A DNA stretch of 6,740 nucleotides from Defluviitaleaceae bacterium (GTDB lineage: Bacteria > Bacillota > Clostridia > Lachnospirales > WRAX01): the NCBI GenBank assembly GCA_009781815.1, contig WQVB01000070.1, forward strand, positions 1-6,740. The letters are read 5' to 3'. Each line of letters starts with the position of its first letter. The stretch's first letter is position 1. The translations under genes were made by a program, and so were the position numbers. Of the stretch, positions 1-6,375 are shown piece by piece. Under the pieces are notes generated by a model that was not told the DNA's origin, made no database searches, and saw only the letters and a program-made list of their open reading frames with translations.

Positions 1-212
1 CAATCTACAACCCCTACCATGAAGACCCTGTGGTAAACATCTTTGCAAATGTGCCTGAAAACTACACCATACAGTCGGGCGACAGCCTGTTGCAAATAAG
101 CCGCATATTCTTCGGAGACACCTCTATGGTAAGTAGAATAATGGAGATAAACAATATAGCAGACGCAAATATGATACAAGAAGGGCAAATAATCCTCCTG
201 CCTCAATATTAA
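1..212 (+). CDS. C-terminal end of a LysM-domain protein (5' end outside window)
   Basis: The frame is open from the window edge (first full codon at 3), so this is the tail of a longer protein; the GTG at 30 is unlikely to be the true start. The last ~47 residues form one LysM domain: it opens with YTIQSGDSLLQIS, continues with a FFGDTSMVSRIMEINNI core, and closes with IQEGQIILLP just before the TAA stop. LysM domains bind N-acetylglucosamine-containing glycans such as peptidoglycan, so the protein probably acts at the cell wall or spore envelope. The upstream part, which would show a signal peptide, membrane anchor or enzyme domain, is not visible, so the specific role cannot be named. No T-rich hairpin terminator follows it; the next thing downstream is the inverted-repeat element at 237-488, so read-through into the gene at 491 is possible. 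Confidence 0.85.
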   Translation, partial: IYNPYHEDPVVNIFANVPENYTIQSGDSLLQISRIFFGDTSMVSRIMEINNIADANMIQEGQIILLPQY

Positions 213-236
213 TAAGAATAAATATCTAAAAATTGG

Positions 237-488
237 AAACACTCCTACTAGGATGTGTTCAATAATTCGCTTTCGTCAGATTTTCGAGCCTTACGGTTTG
301 CCCGTGGCAAACTGGGCAAAGCCCACTTTCGCAAAGCGAAAGCGTTGGTTCTTGTTAGGTAAGGAAAGCCTGACGACGCAAAGCCAAAGCTTTTGCTAGG
401 ATGGCTTGACGCAGCCTAGCGAGAAATAAGCCGAAAAGATGGCGGAATGGAATTATTGAACACATCCTTAATATAGTAAGGAGTGTTT
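237..488. mobile_element. MITE-like element with terminal inverted repeats and internal hairpins
   Basis: The two ends are inverted repeats. The 18-bp core GGATGTGTTCAATAATTC at 251-268 is matched perfectly by its reverse complement at 450-467. Outside it, AAACACTCCTACTA (237-250) is matched by TAGTAAGGAGTGTTT (474-488) with one extra base, and the right arm has 6 additional bases between the two blocks. The interior has no credible gene but many hairpins: TTTGCC/GGCAAA at 297-311, TGGGC/GCCCA at 313-325, CTTTCGC/GCGAAAG at 326-342 with a 3-nt loop, GCTAGG/CCTAGC at 395-420, and a 7-bp stem (273-279 with 370-376) enclosing the first three. Size (about 250 bp), inverted ends and lack of a transposase fit a non-autonomous miniature element. 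No clean target-site duplication is visible and the exact ends are uncertain. It sits between the LysM gene and the BofC-like gene. Confidence 0.7.
478..483 (+). promoter_or_regulatory. Ribosome binding site inside the repeat's right arm
   Basis: AAGGAG lies 7 nt before the ATG at 491, ideal spacing. It is part of the right terminal inverted repeat, so the mobile-like element supplies this translation signal. The mirrored left arm (CTCCT within 237-250) could pair with it and hide it in a transcript that reads through the whole element. Confidence 0.75.
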
Positions 489-490
489 TT

Positions 491-1102
491 ATGAAAAGAA
501 TTGTATACCCCATGGTTTTTGTGATGATGGCATTGCTGCTGGCCTTTGGCGGCATTGTGCTGTTTTCTTTTATAAGCTCTGATGATTCTCTATCTAATGT
601 CTATGGAGATTTAGCCTTGCCCTTTGATGAAGAACCCCTAGCACCACAGCAAAACGCTACCGCTGATGAGGTGATGAATGGAGCTTTAGAAGGAGAGGAG
701 GACGTATATAGAATATCCAACGAAACTGTAATGATTTATGACTATTTTAACCCACAAACAGAAAGCTTTGAAAGGGTGCAAGAGGCCTCCCCCTCGCCAT
801 TTTTGCTAGGGCGAAGCCGTGATGAGCTAGAAAATATATTTGCAGACTGGCAAATAATTTATTTTTCGCCTTATGAGGTGCATTTGCAACAAAACAAAAC
901 TTTGCAAAGTAGACAATTCATCATATCCGTCCATGAGGGTTTTGTGGCAGTTTTTTATGATGATGACGACAAAAGCATAAAAGAGCTAACAACCCGCCCT
1001 ATATCTAGCCTGCCCCAACCTGAGCAACAAAGGCTGATTGATGGCATAAAAATCATAGGCAACGAAGACCTCCTGCGGGCTTTGGAGGATTTTGGGAGCT
1101 AA
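491..1102 (+). CDS. Membrane-anchored protein with BofC-like C-terminal domain
   Basis: 203 residues. Residues 5-28 are one hydrophobic segment after a short basic N-terminus (MKR), with no lipobox cysteine, so an uncleaved anchor or signal-anchor with the rest outside the membrane is likely. Residues 30-70 are acidic and low in structure. From about 104 the sequence reads like the C-terminal part of BofC-type proteins of spore-forming Firmicutes: LLGRSRDELENIFADWQII followed by FSPYEV, then FIISVHEGFVAVFY (142-156), a charged turn (DDDDKS), and ISSLPQPEQQRLIDGI (171-186) ending in NEDLLRALEDF. In Bacillus, BofC restrains the SpoIVB protease during sigma-K checkpoint signalling in the forespore; many clostridial proteins share only the C-terminal domain and have no proven function. 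The family call is from recalled motif pattern, not an alignment, and a checkpoint role is not claimed. The ATG at 491 has a good ribosome binding site. No promoter is visible between it and the LysM gene. Confidence 0.72.
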   Translation: MKRIVYPMVFVMMALLLAFGGIVLFSFISSDDSLSNVYGDLALPFDEEPLAPQQNATADEVMNGALEGEEDVYRISNETVMIYDYFNPQTESFERVQEASPSPFLLGRSRDELENIFADWQIIYFSPYEVHLQQNKTLQSRQFIISVHEGFVAVFYDDDDKSIKELTTRPISSLPQPEQQRLIDGIKIIGNEDLLRALEDFGS

Positions 1103-1170
1103 CTTTAGTAAATGTCGATATTGCTCAAGCTTATCATTAAACTCGCAGCAAAACAAAACACCACCTTACC

Positions 1171-1284
1171 AACCCACCCTGTAGGAAGGGATTTATCCCT
1201 TCCGTTATCATTCGAGTAGGGTTATTATCATGGTTAAGATAAGCCATTGCGGAGTGGATAAATCCACTCCCTACAGGGTGGGTT
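1171..1284. repeat. 114-bp palindromic element with two nested hairpins
   Basis: The ends AACCCACCCTGTAGG (1171-1185) and CCTACAGGGTGGGTT (1270-1284) are a perfect 15-bp inverted repeat. Just inside each end is a second perfect palindrome: GGAAGGGAT/ATCCCTTCC at 1184-1203 and GGAGTGGAT/ATCCACTCC at 1251-1270, each a 9-bp stem with a 2-nt loop. The two stems differ at two positions, and in both the opposite strand has changed to keep pairing. The ~47 bp between them is unstructured. This resembles intergenic REP/BIME-like or MITE-type repeats. It lies about 70 bp past the stop of the BofC-like gene; without a T-run it is not a typical intrinsic terminator. Confidence 0.75.
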
Positions 1285-1356
1285 GCATATTGGATTTGTT
1301 TCGTTGCAAGTCTATTGCAGGCTCACGCCATTTTAATTTGTCAATCACTTAAGCAT

Positions 1357-1490
1357 GTCATTGCGGGCTTGACCCGTAATCTCACTTATACTAATTGCTA
1401 AAAAGCAACGATTGTAAGCCTAGAGATTGCGGATCCGTAGAGCCTGCCCTCAACTTGATTGGGGGCGTCAAGCTCGAGATGCGTCATTCC
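1357..1490. repeat. Degenerate inverted pair of GTCAT...CTTGA palindromic repeats
   Basis: The left unit (1357-1383) is a hairpin: ATTGCGGG and CCCGTAAT pair around the loop CTTGA with one G-T wobble, preceded by GTC and followed by CTC. About 40 bp on, GAGATTGCGG (1423-1432) is the inverted counterpart of CCGTAATCTC (1374-1383) with 9 of 10 bases matching, but the rest of the right unit, up to about 1450, has decayed. Further right, AACTTGA (1452-1458) can pair with TCAAGCT (1468-1474), and CGTCATTCC at 1482-1490 looks like another fragment of the same repeat start. The overall form matches the intact pair at 1569-1671, so this is probably an older copy of the same family. Confidence 0.5.
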
Positions 1491-1519
1491 GATTTGATAT
1501 TTTGAAGAAGCTCACTTAT

Positions 1520-1550
1520 CGTCATCCCCAACCCTTGGTTGAGGATGACG
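1520..1550. repeat. 31-bp imperfect hairpin of the GTCATCC type
   Basis: CGTCATCCCCAACC (1520-1533) pairs with GGTTGAGGATGACG (1537-1550) in 13 of 14 positions around a 3-nt loop. It shares the outer CGTCATCC with the repeat at 1569 but has a different inner stem and loop. There is no T-run on either side, so it is better read as a palindromic repeat than a terminator. Confidence 0.65.
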
Positions 1551-1568
1551 AAGATGAGTAGCCTCCTG

Positions 1569-1671
1569 CCGTCATCCCGTGCTTGACACGGGATCTAATT
1601 GGAGAAGGGCAGTCCTAGTTAGGTGTTGTGTCCTATCATGCATAGATCCCGTGTCAAGCACGGGATGACGG
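1569..1671. repeat. Perfect 29-bp inverted pair of palindromic repeats
   Basis: The 29 bases at 1569-1597 recur exactly as the reverse complement at 1643-1671, 45 bp apart. Each arm is itself a hairpin: ATCCCGTG and CACGGGAT form an 8-bp stem around CTTGA, preceded by GTC. So a single strand can fold either as two small hairpins or as one long 29-bp stem. Repeats of this general look (GTCATCCCGTGCTTGACACGGGAT) are, as I recall, scattered through intergenic DNA of many bacteria; no function is implied. The perfect match between the arms suggests a recent insertion or ongoing homogenisation. The 45-bp centre carries no coding signal. Confidence 0.8.
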
Positions 1672-1673
1672 TA

Positions 1674-1712
1674 GGGGGAGTGGGATGGCGACGGGGGGAA
1701 TGGGATGGCGAT
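1674..1712. repeat. Two-copy G-rich tandem repeat of 19-20 bp
   Basis: GGGGGAGTGGGATGGCGAC (1674-1692) is followed directly by GGGGGGAATGGGATGGCGAT (1693-1712). The copies share the core TGGGATGGCGA and differ by one base in length within the G-run, consistent with slippage. It abuts the right arm of the 29-bp inverted repeat. Confidence 0.7.
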
Positions 1713-1775
1713 TTAAAGGAAGCGAGACAACAACAAGATAAGCAAGAATACGACTTAGGTCAATTAAAGCAATCA

Positions 1776-1830
1776 CAAAAACACCCCACATTATCAGCCT
1801 TTGCATAGGCTTTAATGTGGGGTTTCTTTT
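1776..1830 (-). terminator. Intrinsic terminator of the rho-peptidase operon, usable from both sides
   Basis: ACCCCACATTA (1783-1793) pairs perfectly with TAATGTGGGGT (1813-1823), 11 bp, and an inner AGCCT/AGGCT stem (1796-1800 with 1807-1811) extends the hairpin. Read on the - strand it starts 5 nt after the stop codon of the peptidase gene and is followed by GTTTTTG, a short U-tract. Read on the + strand it is followed by TTTCTTTT, so it may also stop transcripts arriving from the BofC-like gene and the repeat region. Confidence 0.85.
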
Positions 1831-4723
1831 ATACTTTTTTCATCGTGGTAAACAATTTTGATTCTTCTAGCAAAGCACCATTGCCAACGGCACAGATGTA
1901 GTTTTGAGCTACCGCCTCTTCAAGTATGTCTGCAAAACTTTTGATTTTAGCCAAATCTGTGCTAAGCACCTCATCACGCTCTTTTTGACGCATCTCTAAG
2001 GTGATGCCTTGCATGTGGTTGCTAATAGCTCGCAGGCCTTTGTGGGCGTTGCTTGCAGGTTTATCAAAAACACGTATAGCCCCCAAAATATACTTTTCAA
2101 TCTCTTTTTGGCTTATGTCTAAATTGCGAATGTGGCATGCCGCTTTTTTGTACACGCCGTATGTTGCCTCTACCTCAGGGTCTCGATAAGAATACATATA
2201 CATATTGCCCTTACGCTCAAAGGAGCTGCCGTAGCCGTATGCACCGCCCTTTACCCTTATCTCTTCGTAGAGGTAGTTATCAACCACATTAGAGAGCACC
2301 TTTAAGCCGCCATCATAGCTGTAACCCACATCAACAAAATTGGCAGAAAGGGCACAATATTGCACCTTTGACGCAGTAATAATCCCCTCGTTTTTAGGGG
2401 TTATCAGCTGGGGCTTTGGAGCTGCTGCCAAGGTTTTTTTAGGCAAGGCGTCATGAAAATCTACAAGCCCGTTTTGGGTAAACTCTTTATACAAATCATC
2501 ATTTGCCACTAGGGAGTAACTTGCGTTGTTTTGGTTGTAGATATAGCCAATGGCGGCCTGCAAATCATCTTTGAGCTTTTCAAATTTAGCATCAAAATTT
2601 TCGCAGATGTCTCTTATATAGTCATAAAAACCTAGACCGTTTGTAGCGTCTTGATAAGCCGCCAGAGGTGAAAAGTACGTCATAGAACGCATTAAAGCTA
2701 TAGATGTGCCTGATGTTAAGATGGTGTCATCTAGGGCTGATTTCATCTCTAAAAGATAGTTTTTCAATTGGGTTTTGTCATCAAAAACCGAGTGATGCAC
2801 TATCTCTTTTATAATGCCAAACATTTTTGGCGTGTTTTTCTTTAAAAACTTGCTAGACACAATGGCAAATGGCGTAAAGCCACCCTCACCTGTGCTTTGC
2901 ACATTATCTAGCGAGAAGGCAAGCCCACCTAGGTTGCCTTTGATTTGCTGGGTGATGGCCGCCATGTCATGGTTTTTTGTAGCAACCTTTGAAAGGGTAT
3001 ATTGTAATATGCTGGCTACAGGCAAAAGCTCTACGGGCAGGCTGCTCATATCAAAGGCGAAAGTTGTGTATATTATGCCGTTTGTCTCTAAAGGGGCATG
3101 GAGGAGGTGCATATCCCCCTCTTTTTTAACATGCAGCGGCACGCTTTCTACCTGGGTTTTAATATCCAAGAGAGATAGCTGGGGTATCTTTTCGATTAGC
3201 TCTTGCGGGTCTTCCGCCTCTTGAAAGGCCTTTAAAGCTTTATTTTCTTGAGTTATAGCTTCTTTCTCTTCATCAGAAAGCTTAGCCTTTATGGCGGCTA
3301 GCTTTTCTTCTGTGGCTTTTTCTTGTTTTTCATCCAAACCTAAAACAGGGTTGATTGTGGCATAGCCCTTATGGTTGTTATCTATAAAATATTTTTGTAT
3401 CAGGCCTTTAAGGTAGCCTTCATCTTTGCATTTTTCTCGTATCTCTTCGAGGATTGTGATGCCGTTTAGAGCCTCCCAAGGGGTCTCTCCATAGAGCCAT
3501 CTGGTTAAAGCTCTAAGGTTATAAACAAGGCCTTTTGGGGTGTTTGGCCCAAAGTCCTCCTCTTTTGCTTGAAACTCAAAAAAGTTTATGCAAGCCTCTA
3601 CAAAGTCATAGTCCAGCCCATTTTTAGCTATATCTTCTAAAGTTTTTTCTACAAAGGCTTGCAGCTCTTTTTGGGTTAGCTTACAGTTTTTCATCACAAT
3701 ATTAAAAACTGGGTGCAAGATGTCTTTTGCTACGCTGCCTGACACATCTTCACCTATGCCACCCTCTACAAAAGCCTTATATAGGGGGGATGCAGGGGTA
3801 GAAATGAGAATGTAATTAAGCAACTTTAAAGCCACCACATCTTCTTGAGGCACATCCACTGGCAAAATATAGCCAACGCCAGCGTAGTTTTCTTCCAAAT
3901 CTTCTTCATCCGTTACCGAATATTCATCTGAAACAAAAACAGGCCCTTGTATAGGCGGCTGAGGGGTTATTTCTACCACTTCGCCCGTTTTTTCAAACTT
4001 TGATAGATACTCCTCATCAAGCTTTTTAAAACAAAGCTCTATATCCATATCCCCATAAAAATATATAAAGGCATTTTCTGGTCTATAATATTTTTTATGG
4101 AAGTTTAAATAGTCTTCATTGGTGATATCTGGTATGTTTTCGGGGTTGCCTCCGCTTTCAAATTTGTAGGTAGAGTCAGCCAGCAAAGCCCTATCCAAGG
4201 CGTTATAAAGCAGCCTATAAGGGTCTGCATAGGCACCTTTCATCTCATTATACACCACGCCGTTATATGTGAGGGGGTCATCTTCTTTTTCCAATTGAAA
4301 ATACCACCCCTCTTGGTCTAGCACCTCTTTGCGGTCGTAGATTAAAGGGAAAAACACAGCATCTAGGTATACATCCATCAAATTCAAAAAATCCGCATCA
4401 TTTACAGACCCTACAGGGTATACCGTCTTGTCTGGGTAGGTAAAGGCATTTAAAAAAGTGTATAAAGAGCCCTTTATAAGCTGCATAAAAGGGTCTTTGA
4501 TAGGGTATTTTTTGCTGCCGTTTAAAACGCTATGCTCGATAATATGTGCTATGCCCGTGTTATCTGTCGGGGGGGTTTTAAAACTTATTGAAAAAACCTT
4601 GTTTGTGTCATCGCTTTTTAAATGTAAGATAGACGCACCGCTTGTATGTTGATACAAGTTGCCTTGGGCAGGCATATGCTTTAAATCCATTGTTTCTAAT
4701 AGTTTAAAATTTTTCATGCTCAT
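1829..4723 (-). CDS. M16C-family zinc metallopeptidase (presequence protease-like)
   Basis: About 964 residues from the ATG at 4723, close to the usual 970-1000 of the family. The inverted zinc motif HIIEH is at residues 60-64 (zinc ligands H60 and H64, catalytic E63), and the third ligand E160 sits in YNEMKGAYADP, the expected distance away. GSLYTFLNAFTYPDKTVYPV lies between them and is typical of the M16C group. The middle (roughly 470-720) corresponds to the M16C-associated region with a charged coiled linker near 455-510. The C-terminal half has EEIRVKGGAYGYGSSF near 820-835, holding the conserved Arg and Tyr that contact substrate. Family members enclose and degrade unstructured oligopeptides. 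There is no signal peptide, so a cytoplasmic location is likely. The start is uncertain: TTG at 4732 has AGGAG only 4 nt away, ATG at 4723 is 13 nt away, and ATG at 4717 (MKNFKLL) best matches how homologues begin. All three overlap the end of rho, so translation is probably coupled. Confidence 0.95.
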   Translation of the reverse strand: MSMKNFKLLETMDLKHMPAQGNLYQHTSGASILHLKSDDTNKVFSISFKTPPTDNTGIAHIIEHSVLNGSKKYPIKDPFMQLIKGSLYTFLNAFTYPDKTVYPVGSVNDADFLNLMDVYLDAVFFPLIYDRKEVLDQEGWYFQLEKEDDPLTYNGVVYNEMKGAYADPYRLLYNALDRALLADSTYKFESGGNPENIPDITNEDYLNFHKKYYRPENAFIYFYGDMDIELCFKKLDEEYLSKFEKTGEVVEITPQPPIQGPVFVSDEYSVTDEEDLEENYAGVGYILPVDVPQEDVVALKLLNYILISTPASPLYKAFVEGGIGEDVSGSVAKDILHPVFNIVMKNCKLTQKELQAFVEKTLEDIAKNGLDYDFVEACINFFEFQAKEEDFGPNTPKGLVYNLRALTRWLYGETPWEALNGITILEEIREKCKDEGYLKGLIQKYFIDNNHKGYATINPVLGLDEKQEKATEEKLAAIKAKLSDEEKEAITQENKALKAFQEAEDPQELIEKIPQLSLLDIKTQVESVPLHVKKEGDMHLLHAPLETNGIIYTTFAFDMSSLPVELLPVASILQYTLSKVATKNHDMAAITQQIKGNLGGLAFSLDNVQSTGEGGFTPFAIVSSKFLKKNTPKMFGIIKEIVHHSVFDDKTQLKNYLLEMKSALDDTILTSGTSIALMRSMTYFSPLAAYQDATNGLGFYDYIRDICENFDAKFEKLKDDLQAAIGYIYNQNNASYSLVANDDLYKEFTQNGLVDFHDALPKKTLAAAPKPQLITPKNEGIITASKVQYCALSANFVDVGYSYDGGLKVLSNVVDNYLYEEIRVKGGAYGYGSSFERKGNMYMYSYRDPEVEATYGVYKKAACHIRNLDISQKEIEKYILGAIRVFDKPASNAHKGLRAISNHMQGITLEMRQKERDEVLSTDLAKIKSFADILEEAVAQNYICAVGNGALLEESKLFTTMKKV

Positions 4724-6191
4724 TGGCTGCAAGCTTCTCCTTTTGTGTTCTTTGCTCCATAGAGTTTATTGTATCCACAAATTCGGTATTATTACCTGTT
4801 TTTGCAAGCATATCTGTTAATTGCTCGTTAAACTCTTGCACGCTGCGGCTGCCACTTACACGGCGGCGTAGTATAAACAAGGCTTTAAGCTCATTTTCCG
4901 TCAGCAACATTTCTTCACGGCGTGTGCCTGATTTTTGCACATCAATAGCTGGAAAGATACGCTTTTCACTTAATCGTCTATCCAGCACCAGCTCCATATT
5001 GCCAGTACCCTTAAACTCCTCAAAAATAACATCATCCATTTTAGAGCCAGTGTCTACAAGGGCTGTCGCTAAAATAGTGAGTGAGCCTCCGTTTTCGATA
5101 TTCCTAGCGGCTCCAAAAAACTTTTTAGGCATATGCAAAGCAGCAGGGTCAAGGCCACCTGTTAGGGTGCGGCCCCCTGGGGGCATTGTAAGGTTATAAG
5201 CACGAGATAAGCGGGTGATAGAATCAAGCAAAATAACAATATCTTTGCCGTGCTCTACCATACGCTTTGCACGCTCAAGCACAATCTCCGCCACTTTTTT
5301 ATGGTGCTCTGGCTGCTCGTCAAAGGTAGAATAGACAACATCAGCTCGCTCGCTGCCTATGCTTCTTTGTATATCCGTAACCTCTTCAGGTCTTTCGTCT
5401 ATCAGCAGCACAATCAAATGTATGCTGTCGTGGTTTTTTAAGATGGCGTTGGCTATACGCTTTAAAAGCATGGTTTTGCCTGCCTTTGGGGGGGAGACTA
5501 TCATACCCCTTTGCCCTAGCCCTATAGGGGCTATAAGGTCTATAAGGCGGGTTGCTAGCGGCCTTGGGCCACTTTCTAGGGATAGGCGATATTCAGGGTA
5601 AATAGGTGTTAAATCTTCAAAATTAGCTCTTCTATATATTTTTTCAGGCGGCTCTCCGTTTACTTCTTTGGCAAAAAGCAAAGCCCTAAACTTTTCCATT
5701 TCTTTTGGCTTTCGCAAATTACCCTTTATCAAATCTCCCGTTTTAAAACGAAAGCGGCGTATTTGTGCTTGAGAGACATATATGTCGTTTGGGGTGGTTA
5801 CATAGTTTTGTGAGGAGCGTAAAAAGCCATAGCCGTCGGGGTGAATGTCTAAAATGCCTGATACTTCTTCGCCTGAGTCTAAAATCTCAAGGTAGTCTGC
5901 CTTTAGATGTGATTTATTTTCGCCAGTTGGCCTTTTCATTAAAGGTGCTGTGGCGAGGGCTTGGGTGGGGGCAGCATCTTTTAAGGCGGGTTCTTCTTTA
6001 ATTGTAACTTCTTTGACGAGTGCTTCTTCTTTAATAGGGGGTTCTTCTTCAACCTTGCTTTCTGCAAGCTTTTTTTCTATAGCAACAACAAGCTCCGCCT
6101 TACGCATAATAGTAACGCTTTTAATGCCTAAAGCTTTTGCTTCTTCACGTAATTCTACCAATGATTTTTTAATGCCTTCTTGATTATCCAA
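4704..6191 (-). CDS. rho: Transcription termination factor Rho
   Basis: 495 residues; the E. coli protein has 419. Residues 1-43 form the Rho N-terminal helical domain (SLVELREEAKALGIKSV). Residues 44-95 are a low-complexity Lys/Glu/Pro/Ala linker. Residues 108-185 are the cold-shock-like RNA-binding domain, with RNP1-like DGYGFLRS at 119-126 and DIYVSQAQIRRF following. The ATPase core has Walker A PPKAGKT at 234-240, IDERPEEVTD at 264-273, Walker B VILLDSITR at 319-327, the loop PPGGRTLTGGLDP at 337-349, and FKGTGNMELVLDR plus KRIFPAID near 393-417, which carries the arginine finger region. Rho forms a hexameric RNA translocase that releases RNA polymerase from untranslated transcripts. The start is TTG at 6191, supported by AGGAGG 8 nt upstream and a natural N-terminus. 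It is the first gene of the operon with the peptidase; the ribosomal protein gene rpmE, often near rho, is not here. Confidence 0.98.
   Translation of the reverse strand: MDNQEGIKKSLVELREEAKALGIKSVTIMRKAELVVAIEKKLAESKVEEEPPIKEEALVKEVTIKEEPALKDAAPTQALATAPLMKRPTGENKSHLKADYLEILDSGEEVSGILDIHPDGYGFLRSSQNYVTTPNDIYVSQAQIRRFRFKTGDLIKGNLRKPKEMEKFRALLFAKEVNGEPPEKIYRRANFEDLTPIYPEYRLSLESGPRPLATRLIDLIAPIGLGQRGMIVSPPKAGKTMLLKRIANAILKNHDSIHLIVLLIDERPEEVTDIQRSIGSERADVVYSTFDEQPEHHKKVAEIVLERAKRMVEHGKDIVILLDSITRLSRAYNLTMPPGGRTLTGGLDPAALHMPKKFFGAARNIENGGSLTILATALVDTGSKMDDVIFEEFKGTGNMELVLDRRLSEKRIFPAIDVQKSGTRREEMLLTENELKALFILRRRVSGSRSVQEFNEQLTDMLAKTGNNTEFVDTINSMEQRTQKEKLAANEHEKF
4737..4744 (-). promoter_or_regulatory. 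Ribosome binding site for the peptidase, within rho
   Basis: AAAAGGAG on the - strand lies inside the last codons of rho. It is 4 nt from a TTG (4732) and 13 nt from the first ATG (4723); neither spacing is ideal, so re-initiation by ribosomes finishing rho may matter. Confidence 0.6.
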
Positions 6192-6199
6192 AAAAGAAA

Positions 6200-6205
6200 C
6201 CTCCT
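6200..6205 (-). promoter_or_regulatory. Ribosome binding site that fixes the TTG start of rho
   Basis: AGGAGG on the - strand, 8 nt before the TTG at 6191. The next methionine in frame is residue 29, inside the conserved N-terminal domain, so the TTG is the only sensible start. Confidence 0.85.
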
Positions 6206-6281
6206 GAAATTTTGATTTTTAGAAAATATGTTGACGAAATAAAAGTCGTATAAATCTCACTATACATAGCCTTATGGTAAC

Positions 6282-6287
6282 ATAATA
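6282..6287 (-). promoter_or_regulatory. Possible -10 element for rho
   Basis: TATTAT on the - strand about 90 nt before the rho start, in very AT-rich DNA. No good -35 lies 16-18 nt upstream; only T-rich sequence is there. It is the best candidate I can see, but weak. Confidence 0.25.
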
Positions 6288-6306
6288 CATAAGAAAAATC
6301 AAGGGC

Positions 6307-6337
6307 AAAAAAATTTTTTAAAAAAATTTTAAAAAAA
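6307..6337 (+). promoter_or_regulatory. A/T-tracts resembling an UP element
   Basis: A7-T6-A7-T4-A7 runs directly upstream of the -35 box at 6341, with A-tract centres 13 and 11 bp apart, near helical phasing. Such tracts bend DNA and can contact the RNA polymerase alpha subunits, raising promoter strength. The same tract also lies upstream of rho on the other strand. Confidence 0.5.
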
Positions 6338-6340
6338 CTA

Positions 6341-6369
6341 TTGCAATTGTCTTTTCTTTGTTGTATAAT
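6341..6369 (+). promoter_or_regulatory. Near-consensus housekeeping (sigma-A type) promoter
   Basis: TTGCAA (6341-6346) and a perfect TATAAT (6364-6369) are separated by exactly 17 bp. Transcription should begin around 6376 and run rightward, away from rho, towards the gene at 6708. Confidence 0.8.
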
Positions 6370-6375
6370 GTTTGA

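Noticed and set aside
355..555. 66-residue reading frame on the - strand
   Set aside because: It reads through the inverted-repeat element and into the start of the BofC-like gene in antisense, with no ribosome binding site; it is a by-product of the repeat.
1520..1550. Intrinsic terminator
   Set aside because: The hairpin is strong but no T-run follows on either strand; it matches the palindromic repeat family instead.
1171..1671. CRISPR array
   Set aside because: The repeats are inverted palindromes of different families with irregular spacing, not direct repeats with uniform spacers, and no cas gene is present.
1623..1808. 61-residue reading frame on the + strand
   Set aside because: It crosses the 29-bp repeat arm, the tandem repeat and half of the terminator hairpin; no ribosome binding site and no protein-like composition.
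4723..5199. 158-residue reading frame antisense to rho
   Set aside because: It is a shadow of the conserved rho coding frame; no start signals of its own. The same holds for the other antisense frames inside rho and the peptidase gene.
6232..6255. TTGACG followed by TATAAA on the + strand as a promoter
   Set aside because: The spacing is only 12 bp, too short for a sigma-A promoter.
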